NCBI GenBank assembly: GCA_029256185.1
Contig: JAQSYI010000003.1
Span: 124,001 to 188,000 of the forward strand
DNA length: 64,000 nt
Source of the DNA: Paenibacillaceae bacterium
GTDB lineage: Bacteria > Bacillota > Bacilli > Paenibacillales > NBRC-103111
Direction of reading: 5' to 3'
Shown: one piece after another, positions 17,331 to 26,228 of the stretch
Layout of the letters: every line of letters starts with the position of its first letter
Position numbering within the stretch: the stretch's first letter is position 1
Made by a program: the position numbers and the translations under genes
The notes under the pieces: generated by a model
Told to the model about the DNA's origin: nothing
Seen by the model: the letters and a program-made list of their open reading frames with translations, nothing else
Database searches by the model: none

Positions 17331-19793
17331 TTATTCCACCGATTTCAACGCTTCGATCATATCGATGCGCTTGAGCTTCAGATGCATGAACGCCATGACA
17401 ATTCCCGAGAATACGAAGGTCAAAACCGCCGCAAACACGTAGCTTTGCCACTTGATCACCGGACTGAACATGGTGGCGTCAAGCTCCGCCGTCTTCAGGA
17501 CAAAACGGTGCAGCACTTTGCCCAGGAAGCTGCCGGCCAGAGTCCCCAATAAGGTGAGCAGGATGTTCTCCCGGTAGATGTAGAAGCTCACCTCCTGGTC
17601 ATAGAAGCCCAGCACCTTGATCGTGGACAGCTCCCGCACCCGCTCGGATACGTTGATGTTGGTCAGGTTGTACAGGACGACGAAGGCCAGAGCCGCTGCG
17701 GATACGATGAGCACCACGATAACAATGTCCATGCTTTTTACCGTTTCCTCAAATGCACTGCCCACCGAGCTGGCAAAACTGGCCATGGCCACCCGGCCGT
17801 TCCCCGTCAGCTTCTCTCCGAAGCTCTCCTCCCACGCCTTGTCGTTGGTGCTTGCGAGCAGCATCTGCGAATTATATACGGGCTCCTCGCCAAAGACCGA
17901 GGCGTAATAAGCCGGTGTCATATACAGATAGTGCAGCACGTAATTTTCCGTAATGGCGGCAATTTTCACTTCAAAGGTCTCATTATCCTTGCTTAATACG
18001 GATAGAGTGCCTCCCGGAGCAAGCCCGTAGAGCTTGGCCAGCTTCTCCGAAACAACCGCTCCCTCCTCCGTCAGCTCCTGTTTCTGTCCGGTATGGCGGT
18101 CCTGCAGCTTAATAAACTCATCTATCCGGGACAGCTCGGCAGGAACAAAAATGGTCACGTTCTGATTGTTGACCCCCTTCTGCTCCACGACCATGGTTTC
18201 CTGGGATACATCCAACCGGGCGGTGATGGCGCTCTCCTCATCCAGCAGCTTCTCATAGGCTGTGCGCAATTCCGGCGGGGCTTCTTCATGAAAACCGACG
18301 GCCACACTGTATTTCATAATCTCGCCAAACTGCAGCGGGACGATATTGCCGATGGAATCCCTCAGACCGAATCCGGTAAGAATCAGTGCCGTACATCCCG
18401 CCACCCCGATAACCGTCATAAACATCCGCTGCTTGTAACGGAACAGATTGCGCGCCGTTACCTTCTGCACAAAGCTGAGCCGCTTCCAGATGACGGCAAC
18501 CCGCTCCAGCAGAATCCGCTGGCCCACCTTGGGCGATTTGGGACGCATGAGCACAGACGCATTGCTCGCCAGTTCCACCCGGGAGGCCACCAGCACGGTC
18601 ATGGTTGTGCAGAGCAGCGCAACCGCCAGAGAAATGACAGAGTATGAGGTGTAGAAGCGAATCTCCAGATGAGGCAGATTATACAGCTCGCCGTACGCAT
18701 TGTAAATAATGGGAGGAAACAAAGTATAGCCTACCGCCAGTCCCGCGATGGTGGCAGCCACACTGGCCAGCGTGCCGTAGATCAGGAATTTGAGCATTAT
18801 TTCCAGATTGCTGTAGCCAAGAGCCTTTAAGGTGCCGATCTGCAGACGCCGTTCCTCCACCATCCGGGTCATGGTGGTCAGACTGACCAGGGCAGCGATC
18901 AGGAAGAAGAACACCGGGAAAGCCGTAGCAAGAGCGGATACCCGGTCTGCATTGTTCTTGAACTCCAGATAGCCCGGATTGGCGGTGCGGTCGGATACAT
19001 AGACCTGCACTTGCGGAGCGCCCTGGCCGGCAGACTGCTGCGGCACGGCAAGCAGCGCTTTCTCCACCGCTTCACCGTGAGCCTGAACCAACTCCCCGTA
19101 TTCTGCCGAATAAGGCTCCAACCCTGCCGTATCGCCAAAGCTCAGATAGGCTTGCGTATAGACCGGCAGCTGAAAGTCGCCTTCCGGGATAACTCCGAAG
19201 GCATCTGCAGTTCCCTTGCCGATCCGGCTCATCCCGCGGTTGGCCCGTTCAATATATTCCGGACTGTTCACAAAGCCCACTACCTTGTAGGTTAAGGTGC
19301 GGAAACTGCTGTCCAGAACCGCAGACGCCTCCTGATTGGTGAAGATCACCGTATCCCCCAGTGAATAATCCCGGCTTTTGCCCAGCTCGTCATCCAGCGC
19401 AATCTCTCCGGTCTGCCCGGGCAACCGTCCGGAGGTGATGCGGTATTGATTCAGCTTCTGGTCGGGGCTGTAGGATTGGATCCGGGCGATAATCCCGCTG
19501 TCCCCGAGAAACACCTCCGCGCTATAGCCAGGCTCTACCTCTTGTACACGGGTAACTTTCTCCAATGCGTCAATGCTCTCCTCCGTCAAACCATGGGAGG
19601 ACTGCACCTTCAGGTCGCTTAACTGTGTATTGCGGTAATACACATGAGCGGTATGCAGCATATCCGGTCCGGTGGCCCGGAGGCCGGAGAAAAATCCCAC
19701 ACCCAGCATCACAATGGCAAAGATGGAGAGAAACCGGGCTTTGGTGTGGCCGATTTCACGAAAAATATCTTTCCACAAGGATCGTTTGTTCAC
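17331..19793 (-). CDS. FtsX/MacB-like ABC transporter permease
   Basis: An 820-residue membrane protein with an N-terminal helix (FLSIFAIVMLGVGFFSGLRA), a large extracytoplasmic domain of about 220 residues, an FtsX core of three helices at about 290-420, a second extracytoplasmic domain, and a C-terminal FtsX core (VIVVLIVSAAALAFVVLYN to MAFMHLKLKRIDMIEALK). The two-core layout is typical of Firmicutes permeases that work with a cognate ATPase in lipid, lipoprotein or peptide handling. GTG at 19793 is chosen with AAGGAG 9 bases upstream; a longer frame overlaps the ATPase gene. It is coupled to the ATPase gene just upstream. Confidence 0.92.
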   Translation of the reverse strand: MNKRSLWKDIFREIGHTKARFLSIFAIVMLGVGFFSGLRATGPDMLHTAHVYYRNTQLSDLKVQSSHGLTEESIDALEKVTRVQEVEPGYSAEVFLGDSGIIARIQSYSPDQKLNQYRITSGRLPGQTGEIALDDELGKSRDYSLGDTVIFTNQEASAVLDSSFRTLTYKVVGFVNSPEYIERANRGMSRIGKGTADAFGVIPEGDFQLPVYTQAYLSFGDTAGLEPYSAEYGELVQAHGEAVEKALLAVPQQSAGQGAPQVQVYVSDRTANPGYLEFKNNADRVSALATAFPVFFFLIAALVSLTTMTRMVEERRLQIGTLKALGYSNLEIMLKFLIYGTLASVAATIAGLAVGYTLFPPIIYNAYGELYNLPHLEIRFYTSYSVISLAVALLCTTMTVLVASRVELASNASVLMRPKSPKVGQRILLERVAVIWKRLSFVQKVTARNLFRYKQRMFMTVIGVAGCTALILTGFGLRDSIGNIVPLQFGEIMKYSVAVGFHEEAPPELRTAYEKLLDEESAITARLDVSQETMVVEQKGVNNQNVTIFVPAELSRIDEFIKLQDRHTGQKQELTEEGAVVSEKLAKLYGLAPGGTLSVLSKDNETFEVKIAAITENYVLHYLYMTPAYYASVFGEEPVYNSQMLLASTNDKAWEESFGEKLTGNGRVAMASFASSVGSAFEETVKSMDIVIVVLIVSAAALAFVVLYNLTNINVSERVRELSTIKVLGFYDQEVSFYIYRENILLTLLGTLAGSFLGKVLHRFVLKTAELDATMFSPVIKWQSYVFAAVLTFVFSGIVMAFMHLKLKRIDMIEALKSVE

Positions 19794-19806
19794 AGGTCCC
19801 GGCTCC

Positions 19807-20508
19807 TTACCATTCAATGTCATCGACCGAAACCGGCTGGGGGTTCTTCACAATCTTGCGTACCTTGGCGTTATTGATCTCGATGACCCGGTCTGCCATA
19901 GGCGTAATTGCCAGATTGTGGGTGATAACAATCACGGTAGTCCCCGTTCCGCGGCAGGTATCCTGCAGAAGCTTCAGCACCTGTTTGCCGGTATGGTAAT
20001 CCAGAGCGCCTGTTGGTTCGTCGCACAGCAGCAGCTTCGGCTGCTTGGCCAGCGCCCTGGCGATGGCAACCCGCTGCTGCTCGCCGCCCGACAATTGCGC
20101 AGGAAAGTTGTTGAGCCGAGCTCCCAGCCCCACATCCTCCAACACCTTGGCCGCATCCAGCGCCCGCCGCGAAATCTGCGAGGCCAGTTCCACATTCTCC
20201 AGGGTGGTAAGGTTGGGAACCAGATTATAGAATTGGAACACGAAGCCCACATCATTGCGGCGGTAGCCGGTCAACTCCTTGGCTGAATAACCGGCAATAT
20301 CCGTTCCGTCTACAATCACCTGGCCTTCGTCGGCCGAATCCATTCCCCCCAGGATATTCAAGACCGTGGATTTCCCGGCTCCGCTGGGGCCGACTATCAC
20401 CGCAAACTCCCCTTTTTCAATCTCGAAATTAATGCCGTCATTGGCGACGATAGTGGTTTCACCCATTTTATATCGTTTGTACTCTTCCTGAATGGTTACA
20501 AAGCTCAT
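19807..20508 (-). CDS. ABC transporter ATP-binding protein (MacB/LolD type)
   Basis: The 233-residue ATPase has Walker [10 protein letters not shown], the Q-loop FVFQFYNL, signature [15 protein letters not shown], Walker [13 protein letters not shown] and the H-loop VITHN. The GALD form after Walker B is typical of MacB/LolD/BceA ATPases that serve FtsX-like permeases. The start ATG at 20508 is preceded by GGAGGAAAGG. The stop codon is 13 bases before the permease GTG, indicating one operon. Confidence 0.95.
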   Translation of the reverse strand: MSFVTIQEEYKRYKMGETTIVANDGINFEIEKGEFAVIVGPSGAGKSTVLNILGGMDSADEGQVIVDGTDIAGYSAKELTGYRRNDVGFVFQFYNLVPNLTTLENVELASQISRRALDAAKVLEDVGLGARLNNFPAQLSGGEQQRVAIARALAKQPKLLLCDEPTGALDYHTGKQVLKLLQDTCRGTGTTVIVITHNLAITPMADRVIEINNAKVRKIVKNPQPVSVDDIEW

Positions 20509-20742
20509 GGTTTCCTTTCCTCCTGGCAGTATGTGCAGATTATCTCTTAGGACAGCGGCGGTCCGGTTCACGGATACCCCGGACTCCTCTATCCCGTTCA
20601 TTGTGTTCTATTCTAACACATGGGCAGGGCAATATTGTACTCTACCTTTTGCCCCCCCTGTCCCAACCCGCACTGCTGCCCCATATTTATAAGAATCAGG
20701 ATATATTTTGAGGAATCTTCAAACTTTTCACAAAACATTCCA

Positions 20743-20751
20743 TGCTATAAT
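20743..20751 (+). promoter_or_regulatory. Extended -10 promoter of the sensor kinase operon
   Basis: TGCTATAAT at 20743-20751 is a consensus extended -10. No good -35 lies 17 bases upstream, which is tolerated for this promoter type. The start would be near 20758, so transcription would run through the structured element before the kinase gene. Confidence 0.65.
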
Positions 20752-20774
20752 GGGGAATAAACCTTTGGTCCCAA

Positions 20775-20861
20775 GGATAAACACCCGAAGGCGTCCTTTT
20801 GACGCAGTGCGTTTACCCGGAAATCGAACAATCATCCACGTTTATACTTTCTGGAGATTTC
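20775..20861 (+). ncRNA. Structured leader element, copy 1
   Basis: Three stems can be drawn. P1 pairs GGATAAAC (20775-20782) with GTTTACCC (20811-20818), with one A-C mismatch. P2 pairs GCGTC with GACGC (20791-20805). P3 pairs GAAATC (20820-20825) with GATTTC (20856-20861) around a loop containing TTTATACTTTCT. A second copy at 44833-44922 keeps all three stems and this loop while the sequence changes. It lies between an extended -10 and the kinase start, and the kinase ribosome site AGGGGG follows P3 within ten bases. I cannot assign it to a known RNA family. Confidence 0.6.
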
Positions 20862-20884
20862 AGAAAAGGGGGCTTGCTGCCTAT

Positions 20885-22333
20885 ATGCTTTTTACAGTGT
20901 TATTGTGGGTGTTTTCATTCTTGATGTACATAGCGAATCCCAAAAATAAGGCTAACATCTGGTGCTCTCTGAGCGCCTTTCTATTCAGCTTCGGTGCATT
21001 GAAGGAATTCTACTTGTTTGATCTGGTCCCCTGGCTCCATACACTCTCCTCCACCTCCGGCATGATGGAATTTCATACGGCGGTCTATTCGGTCATGACG
21101 TACATCGTCTATAATTACGGCGCACCCGCCCTGCTGGTGTTCGCCTGCTACTTCAGCAAGCTTGATCAGCGGAGGCCGCTCTTCTTCAAACGCCTTCTGG
21201 CCGTCATCTGGCTTCCCAGCCTGTGCCTGGCGTTCATCTACAATCCCCTAATGACCCGCGCGTTCCAACTGGAGGAGTCCAACCGTGTCTTCTGGTATAT
21301 CTATATGGCCTACAACCTGGCTTTCTGTGTAGGAGTTACCGCACTCATGGTATCGTCTGTCCGCCATGAAACGCGGCCCGCTTCCCGGCGGCAGAAGCAG
21401 CTGGTCTGCCTCAGCATTCTTCCCTCCGCATGGTTTTCTATCTTTGCCATCTACTTGATACATAGCCTGAAGTTCAAGACGTTCTTCAAGCTTTGGCAGC
21501 TTAATACCCTAATAATCGGTCTCTCCGTGGTTTTCTTCATCTACATGGCCTTCCGGGAAGGCATGATGGGACTGCGGCTCAAGAGCGAAAATTACAAATG
21601 GGATGAAAATATGCGCATGATCAACAAGGGTGCCCTGTATTCAGGCCATGTCCTGCAGAATGAGACCGCCAAGATCGAATGGTGTGTTGACCGTCTGGAG
21701 CGCAGCTGCCCGCAGGATCAACCGGAGGAACTGAGCATCATCCGGCGCTCCGTCACCCATCTCCAAAATTTTGTGCATAAGAACCAGCTTTATTCCGGCG
21801 AGATTATTCTGAACGAGGAACTGCTCCCTGTTTACGATATCATCCTCCAATCCGTAGAATTGACCAAGAGCCTTGTCCGGGAAACGATTCAGATCCATGT
21901 GGAGAAGCTTGAGGGTGTCTATATCCGGGGAGACCGGCTGCATCTTGTGGAGATGCTGAATAACCTGATCATCAATGCCGGTGAGGCCATGGATCAGGGT
22001 GTAATCCGCATCGGGGGCATGCTGCTGAACGGAAAAAAATATCAATTGGCCGTGGAGGACAGCGGAGAAGGGATAGCGAAGGAGCATCTGGCAAAGGTAT
22101 TCGAGCCTTACTTTTCGACGAAGAACAACAAAGGGAACCACGGACTGGGGCTTGCATATTGCTCCAATGTGGTGCGGAAGCACGAAGGCGCAATTACTGT
22201 CAACAGCCAGCCGGGCACAGGTACTGCGTTTCTGCTTACCTTCCCCCTCAACCGCCGCATCACGCTGCTCACCCAAGAAAGACAGACAAAGGAGAATGTC
22301 CATGTGCCGACCGATTCGGGTATTACTGGTTGA
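20885..22333 (+). CDS. Sensor histidine kinase with multi-helix membrane sensor
   Basis: I chose the ATG at 20885, after the structured element and an AGGGGG, giving 482 residues; the upstream frame reads through the element and is not credible. The N-terminal 240 residues contain about seven hydrophobic helices (MLFTVLLWVFSFLMYIA, GAPALLVFACYF, LIIGLSVVFFIYM), a membrane-embedded sensor. The phosphorylated His is probably in SGHVLQNETAKIEW. The ATP-binding domain shows NNLIINAGEAM (N box), VEDSGEGI, FEPYFSTK and HGLGLAYC. It overlaps the response regulator start by about 30 bases, so the two are a translationally linked pair. The signal is unknown. Confidence 0.9.
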   Translation: MLFTVLLWVFSFLMYIANPKNKANIWCSLSAFLFSFGALKEFYLFDLVPWLHTLSSTSGMMEFHTAVYSVMTYIVYNYGAPALLVFACYFSKLDQRRPLFFKRLLAVIWLPSLCLAFIYNPLMTRAFQLEESNRVFWYIYMAYNLAFCVGVTALMVSSVRHETRPASRRQKQLVCLSILPSAWFSIFAIYLIHSLKFKTFFKLWQLNTLIIGLSVVFFIYMAFREGMMGLRLKSENYKWDENMRMINKGALYSGHVLQNETAKIEWCVDRLERSCPQDQPEELSIIRRSVTHLQNFVHKNQLYSGEIILNEELLPVYDIILQSVELTKSLVRETIQIHVEKLEGVYIRGDRLHLVEMLNNLIINAGEAMDQGVIRIGGMLLNGKKYQLAVEDSGEGIAKEHLAKVFEPYFSTKNNKGNHGLGLAYCSNVVRKHEGAITVNSQPGTGTAFLLTFPLNRRITLLTQERQTKENVHVPTDSGITG

Positions 22334-22883
22334 AGATGATCCGGACTTCCGGATGCTCATGCGGGGCATGATCCGGGAGACCTCCGATCTCGAGCTGGCA
22401 GGCGAGGCTTGCTGCAAGGAAGAGGCTGTCTCATGTGCTGCGGCTTTGCAGCCGGATATCGTCCTCATGGATTTGAAGTTATCGTCTGCGGATATGGACG
22501 GTATTCCGGCTGCCAAGCAGATTCGTCTGGACACCCGGGCCAAGGTGATTATTGTAACCGGTTTTGAGGACCGGGATATCACTCTGGAGGCCTGCAAAAA
22601 ATCCTTTGCTTCGGGCTATATTTACAAATCGCAGCGGCTGCTTCTTGTACCGACTATCCGGCAGACTGCTGCCGGGCTCACACCCACGGAGATCTTCATC
22701 CAGTCGCTGATGTTGGCGGAGCTTTCCACGGCGGAACGGACCGTTTTCCACTTTATGACCGGAGCGCCGGTTCAGTTGATTTCCTCGGAGAAAACCATCG
22801 CCAACCAGAAAACCAGCATTTTCCGCAAGCTGGGCGTCAAGAATTCCCAGGAGCTGATCCATCTGTTCGGCAGTTCCTCATAA
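22302..22883 (+). CDS. Response regulator, NarL/LuxR type
   Basis: The ATG at 22302 follows AAAGGAG and gives 193 residues. The receiver domain has VLLVEDDPDF and the phospho-accepting Asp in IVLMDLKLS, with VIIVTGF and a lysine in YIYKSQ completing the active site. The C-terminal part (LSTAERTVFHFMTGA, SEKTIANQKTSIFRKLGVKNSQEL) is a LuxR-type DNA-binding helix-turn-helix. It works with the overlapping kinase gene upstream. Target genes are not shown by the sequence. Confidence 0.92.
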   Translation: MCRPIRVLLVEDDPDFRMLMRGMIRETSDLELAGEACCKEEAVSCAAALQPDIVLMDLKLSSADMDGIPAAKQIRLDTRAKVIIVTGFEDRDITLEACKKSFASGYIYKSQRLLLVPTIRQTAAGLTPTEIFIQSLMLAELSTAERTVFHFMTGAPVQLISSEKTIANQKTSIFRKLGVKNSQELIHLFGSSS

Positions 22884-22928
22884 TAATATATTTTGGTATA
22901 ATGAATCCAAGAAATGGAGTTGACCGAT

Positions 22929-23753
22929 GTGGAATTGCTTGATCCAAGAGTGGATTTCGTATTCAAACGCATTTTTGGCAGCGAGAATAACAAGGATGTG
23001 CTGCTGGCCTTTCTAAACCGGATATTCACCAAGGCCGGAGAGCCCCCTCTCATGGAAATTATTCTGATGAATCCTTATACTGACAAGGATGATCCGCTCG
23101 ACAAGCAATCTATCTTCGACGTTTTTGCCAGGACGGCAGAGGGAAAGCTGATAGATATCGAGATGCAGCTTTTCAACAAATACGACATCGAGAAACGGAC
23201 ACTGTTCTATTGGAGCAAGCGGTACGCCAGCCAGCTTCAGGAAGGCGAGAAATATCAGGAACTGCAAAAGTGCGTCACTATCAACATTTTGAACTATTCC
23301 ATCCTGCCAAACAGTGAGTACCACAATGTGTTCCATCTCCGCGAAGACTGGACGCTGATACCACTAAATGACGATATTGAAATGCACTTTCTGGAGCTAA
23401 CCAAGCTGGAAGATGTTATCCCATCCCGAGGCGGATTGGAAAACTGGCTGTTTTTTTTGAAAGGTGTAAGTACAGAGCATTGGGAGGTGCTGAAGATGAA
23501 TGAACCGGAATTAGAGAAGGCCATGGATACCCTGCAATACTTGAGCCAGGATTCGGAGGCCCGCCGCTTGTATGAAGCCCGCCAGAAATATCTCCATGAC
23601 GAAGCGTCCATGCTGGAAGGGGCCAAACAGGCAGGGATAAAGGCAGGGATCAAGGAAGTGGCCAGGAACATGCTGGAACTGAATCTGGATATTGCCACCA
23701 TAGCCAAGGCGACCGGATTATCGGAGCCAGAGATTCTTGCGTTGAAGAAATAA
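22929..23753 (+). CDS. Rpn-family recombination-promoting nuclease / putative transposase
   Basis: A PD-(D/E)xK nuclease-fold protein related to RpnA-type enzymes, which cut DNA and stimulate RecA-independent recombination. The frame shows LLDPRVDFVFKRIFG, DVFARTAEGKLIDIEMQL (D...E-x-Q) and RTLFYWSKRYASQL, all typical. The GTG at 22929 has GGAG 9 bases upstream and gives the usual opening MELLDPRVDFVFKRIFG (274 residues); an ATG at 22914 has no ribosome site. The C-terminus has a short helical tail (GIKAGIKEVARNML, then ATIAKATGLSEPEI). It stands between the response regulator gene and two tRNA genes, with its own terminator. No flanking repeats show recent mobility. Confidence 0.92.
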   Translation: MELLDPRVDFVFKRIFGSENNKDVLLAFLNRIFTKAGEPPLMEIILMNPYTDKDDPLDKQSIFDVFARTAEGKLIDIEMQLFNKYDIEKRTLFYWSKRYASQLQEGEKYQELQKCVTINILNYSILPNSEYHNVFHLREDWTLIPLNDDIEMHFLELTKLEDVIPSRGGLENWLFFLKGVSTEHWEVLKMNEPELEKAMDTLQYLSQDSEARRLYEARQKYLHDEASMLEGAKQAGIKAGIKEVARNMLELNLDIATIAKATGLSEPEILALKK

Positions 23754-23758
23754 AGTAA

Positions 23759-23797
23759 AGGGAGCTTCCGAATGCGGAGCTCCCTTTCTTCTTTTTA
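23759..23797 (+). terminator. Terminator of the Rpn-family gene
   Basis: AAGGGAGCT and AGCTCCCTT form a strong stem with loop, followed by TCTTCTTTTT, 5-10 bases after the stop codon. Confidence 0.9.
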
Positions 23798-23808
23798 TAA
23801 ATTCTATA

Positions 23809-23882
23809 TCGAGACGACAGGATTTGAACCTGCGACCTCTTGCTCCCGAAGCAAGCGCTCTACCAAGCTGAGCCACGTCTCG
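23809..23882 (-). tRNA. tRNA-Pro (CGG)
   Basis: The minus strand folds into a cloverleaf of 74 bases: acceptor CGAGACG with CGTCTCG, D-arm GCTC...GAGC, anticodon stem CTTGC-GCAAG with loop TTCGGGA (anticodon CGG), and T-arm with TTCAAAT. Discriminator base A. The CCA end is not seen encoded. Confidence 0.97.
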
Positions 23883-23891
23883 AAAGTAGGA

Positions 23892-23976
23892 TGCGGTCGA
23901 GAGGACTCGAACCTCCACGGAGTATTAGTCCACTGGAACCTGAATCCAGCGCGTCTGCCAATTCCGCCACGACCGC
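23892..23976 (-). tRNA. tRNA-Leu (CAG)
   Basis: An 85-base cloverleaf with acceptor GCGGTCG/CGACCGC, a D-arm with TTGGCAGACG, anticodon stem CTGGA-TCCAG with loop TTCAGGT (anticodon CAG), a long variable arm and T-loop TTCGAGT. The long variable arm and the anticodon agree on leucine. It lies 9 bases from tRNA-Pro and is transcribed before it. Confidence 0.97.
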
Positions 23977-24196
23977 ATGTCACTTGTTGAATCGAACGAG
24001 ATTTAATATATCACAACATTTAGGAAGGATGCAATAGTTTTATTAAAGAAATAAACCAGCCCGTTAAAAAACTGTTAGGAAAAATAATGTATCTTTGATA
24101 TCCCCGTAAAAGCAATCTAACGTTTACAAGCTATGATAGATTCATAGATTAGAATATTTAAAAACAGAGTCTAATTCTCCTGAAAGGAACATGTTT

Positions 24197-24418
24197 ATGA
24201 AACCTACCGTGATTCGATTCAAGGAACACACGATCCCCGTCACCTTTTTCAATCAAGAATCCGCTCCTGTTGCTTCTTTAGAAAAATTATTCGAGTCCAT
24301 GCAATATAACTTCGAATTCAGACGGAAGCTGAAGAAGATCTCTTCCATCGAGATGATCGGCGAGGTTGCTGTATTCAAATATTTTGACGGCACCAAGCTG
24401 TATATGGAAGTGTCCTGA
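24197..24418 (+). CDS. Small hypothetical protein
   Basis: A 73-residue frame starting MKPTVIRFKEHTIPV, with AAAGGA 8 bases upstream of the ATG at 24197 (an ATG two codons earlier is too close to that site). It is charged, with a pattern of beta strands and a short helix (LEKLFESMQYNFEFRRKLKK), and has no membrane segment. I do not recognise it. It is alone between tRNA-Leu and the convergent ECF fusion gene, whose stop lies 65 bases further. The AT-rich upstream region could hold a promoter. Confidence 0.55.
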   Translation: MKPTVIRFKEHTIPVTFFNQESAPVASLEKLFESMQYNFEFRRKLKKISSIEMIGEVAVFKYFDGTKLYMEVS

Positions 24419-24482
24419 CCCTTTTGCCCGATTGGATGGGCAGAAGTCTGTCTCGCCAATGATGTTGCTTCAATCCCGCCAC

Positions 24483-26228
24483 TCACCTTGTCAGCCATCC
24501 AGCCGCCAACAGCAAAACCGCAGCGCCAATACCGGCCAGACACGCCGCTCCATCCTTCCGTCTCCACTGAAGGGGAGCGGCATTCGTGCGTTGCGCCCCC
24601 TTACGGCCATAGCCCTTGGCTTCCATTGCCATGGACAGTTCCTCCGCATGGAGCATCACCGCAAGTATCAACGGAATGAAGAAGGCCGGAAGCTGGGCAA
24701 GCCGCAGCTTGCCTGGCGCTCTCCCCCGTTGCTTGCCCCGCGAGGAGGCCAGCAGCGAAAAGCGCGCAAGCTCTCCCGGTATGAACCGGATGAAGCGGAA
24801 CATCAGGGAGACGGTCAGACCAATGGTCTGCGCCGCGCGCGAGAAGCCCGGAATTCGCGCAAGTACAACCTCCAGCCCTCTCTGCATAGACAAGGGAGTG
24901 GTGAAATGGTTAAACAGCACGCCCCCTGCTGCTACCGGAAGCAGCATCCCCAGGCGTTCCAGCGTGGCAAATGCTGTCTTCCAATCAAATCGGAACCCCG
25001 GCAGGCTGAGGGGGGAGGGAATCTGTATACCGGCAATAACGAAGGCCAACAGCATGAACGAAAGCAGCGGCAAAAGCGGCTTTGACCATTTGCGAAGAGG
25101 CACCTCCCCGGCATAAGCCACCGCCCAGACCAGCGCCAATCCGACCGCAGTCACCACTCCGCTGCTCCCCGCCAGAACCGGGATGGAGAAAAGCAAATAA
25201 ATGAGCCATTTGGCCCTGGGGTCAAGGGAGGCAAGACGTTCCCCGAAGGAGGTGTTAACAGAGTCACCGCTTCGTGAGAACGGGCGCAGCCGGTCTCCCT
25301 CCTGCTCTCCGGGCTCGCTTTTGCCCAAAAGCAGAGCCATTGGCTCCTCCGCACGCGGACTCTCTTCAAGCGCATCTCCTGCTTCACTGGAACCGGCATG
25401 CTCCAGTATCCGCTTGAGTCCCAGCGCAACAGCGTCCGCATCCAGGCTGGGGGCAGCAGCGAACCTGGCCAGCTTGAGGCTGGCCGGTATGCCAAGTCCA
25501 GCCGCTTCCAGAATTTGCGGTTCGGCAACAAGCTGAGCCGTTGTCCACGGCCCGTTAGCCTGTCCATGGCTCAGTAAAATGACCTGATCCGCCACCGGCA
25601 GGAACAGCTCCAGATCATGGGACGCCGCCACGATTCCCCCGCGCCTTCCGGGCCCGCTCTTCCATGATGCCAGCAGTTGCGCCAGCCAGGAGGCCATATT
25701 CGGATCGAGTCCGGCAGAGGGTTCATCGAGAATCAGCCAGTCGGGAGAGGCGACCAACACGGAGGCAAGTGCCGCTCTTCGCTTCTGGCCACCGGAGAGC
25801 TGGAAGGGAGAACGGCCGGTCAGCTTGTGCTCCAGACCGCAGCTCTCCATGACCCGGCTCACTCTCCGCTCCCGTTCCTCCGCCTTCAAGCCAAGCGGCT
25901 TCAAAGAATAGGCCAGTTCATCGTAGAGTGTAGGCAGAAAAAATTGCTGCTCGGGATATTGATGCATAAATCCCACAGTCCTCTGCACATCTCCAATCCG
26001 CTTCCCCTTGCTCCACAGCGGTGCGCCGCCTATGTATAGTTCTCCCTCCGAAGGTGCTCTCAGCCCTGCCAGCAATTGCAGTAACGTTGATTTGCCCGAG
26101 CCGGTGCAGCCGGCAATGAGGGTGAAGGTGCCGGGCTTCAGGTCTACTCCCACTCCATGGAGCAAGACCTTCCCCTCTCCCCCTGGCGTTTGCACCCGGT
26201 AAGTCAGATGGTTAGCCAATATGTTCAT
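24483..26228 (-). CDS. Fused ECF transporter ATPase-EcfT protein
   Basis: One 581-residue frame joins an ATPase and a transmembrane component. Residues 1-275 hold Walker A AGCTGSGKST, FMHQYPEQQFF, LSGGQKRRAALASVL and LILDEPSAGLD. A Glu/Ser-rich linker (about 280-325) leads to an EcfT domain with its entry LDPRAKWLIYLLFSIPV, four to five helices and the coupling region (FIRFIPGELARFSLLASSRGK, and MAMEAKGYGRKG). EcfT normally has two Ala-Arg-Gly-like motifs; here they read SRG and AKG. The ATG overlaps the upstream ATPase stop (ATGA), so they are translationally coupled. With bioY next door the module probably imports biotin. Separate genes are the norm, so the fusion is notable. Confidence 0.9.
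   Translation of the reverse strand: MNILANHLTYRVQTPGGEGKVLLHGVGVDLKPGTFTLIAGCTGSGKSTLLQLLAGLRAPSEGELYIGGAPLWSKGKRIGDVQRTVGFMHQYPEQQFFLPTLYDELAYSLKPLGLKAEERERRVSRVMESCGLEHKLTGRSPFQLSGGQKRRAALASVLVASPDWLILDEPSAGLDPNMASWLAQLLASWKSGPGRRGGIVAASHDLELFLPVADQVILLSHGQANGPWTTAQLVAEPQILEAAGLGIPASLKLARFAAAPSLDADAVALGLKRILEHAGSSEAGDALEESPRAEEPMALLLGKSEPGEQEGDRLRPFSRSGDSVNTSFGERLASLDPRAKWLIYLLFSIPVLAGSSGVVTAVGLALVWAVAYAGEVPLRKWSKPLLPLLSFMLLAFVIAGIQIPSPLSLPGFRFDWKTAFATLERLGMLLPVAAGGVLFNHFTTPLSMQRGLEVVLARIPGFSRAAQTIGLTVSLMFRFIRFIPGELARFSLLASSRGKQRGRAPGKLRLAQLPAFFIPLILAVMLHAEELSMAMEAKGYGRKGAQRTNAAPLQWRRKDGAACLAGIGAAVLLLAAGWLTR

Noticed and set aside
20775..20861. Structured element as a c-di-GMP (GEMM) or other familiar riboswitch
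   Set aside because: The conserved bases of GEMM and other riboswitches I know are absent, so no known family was assigned.
20708..20884. Upstream extension of the sensor kinase frame (59 codons)
   Set aside because: The extension reads through the promoter region and the structured element, and no ribosome site supports a start there.
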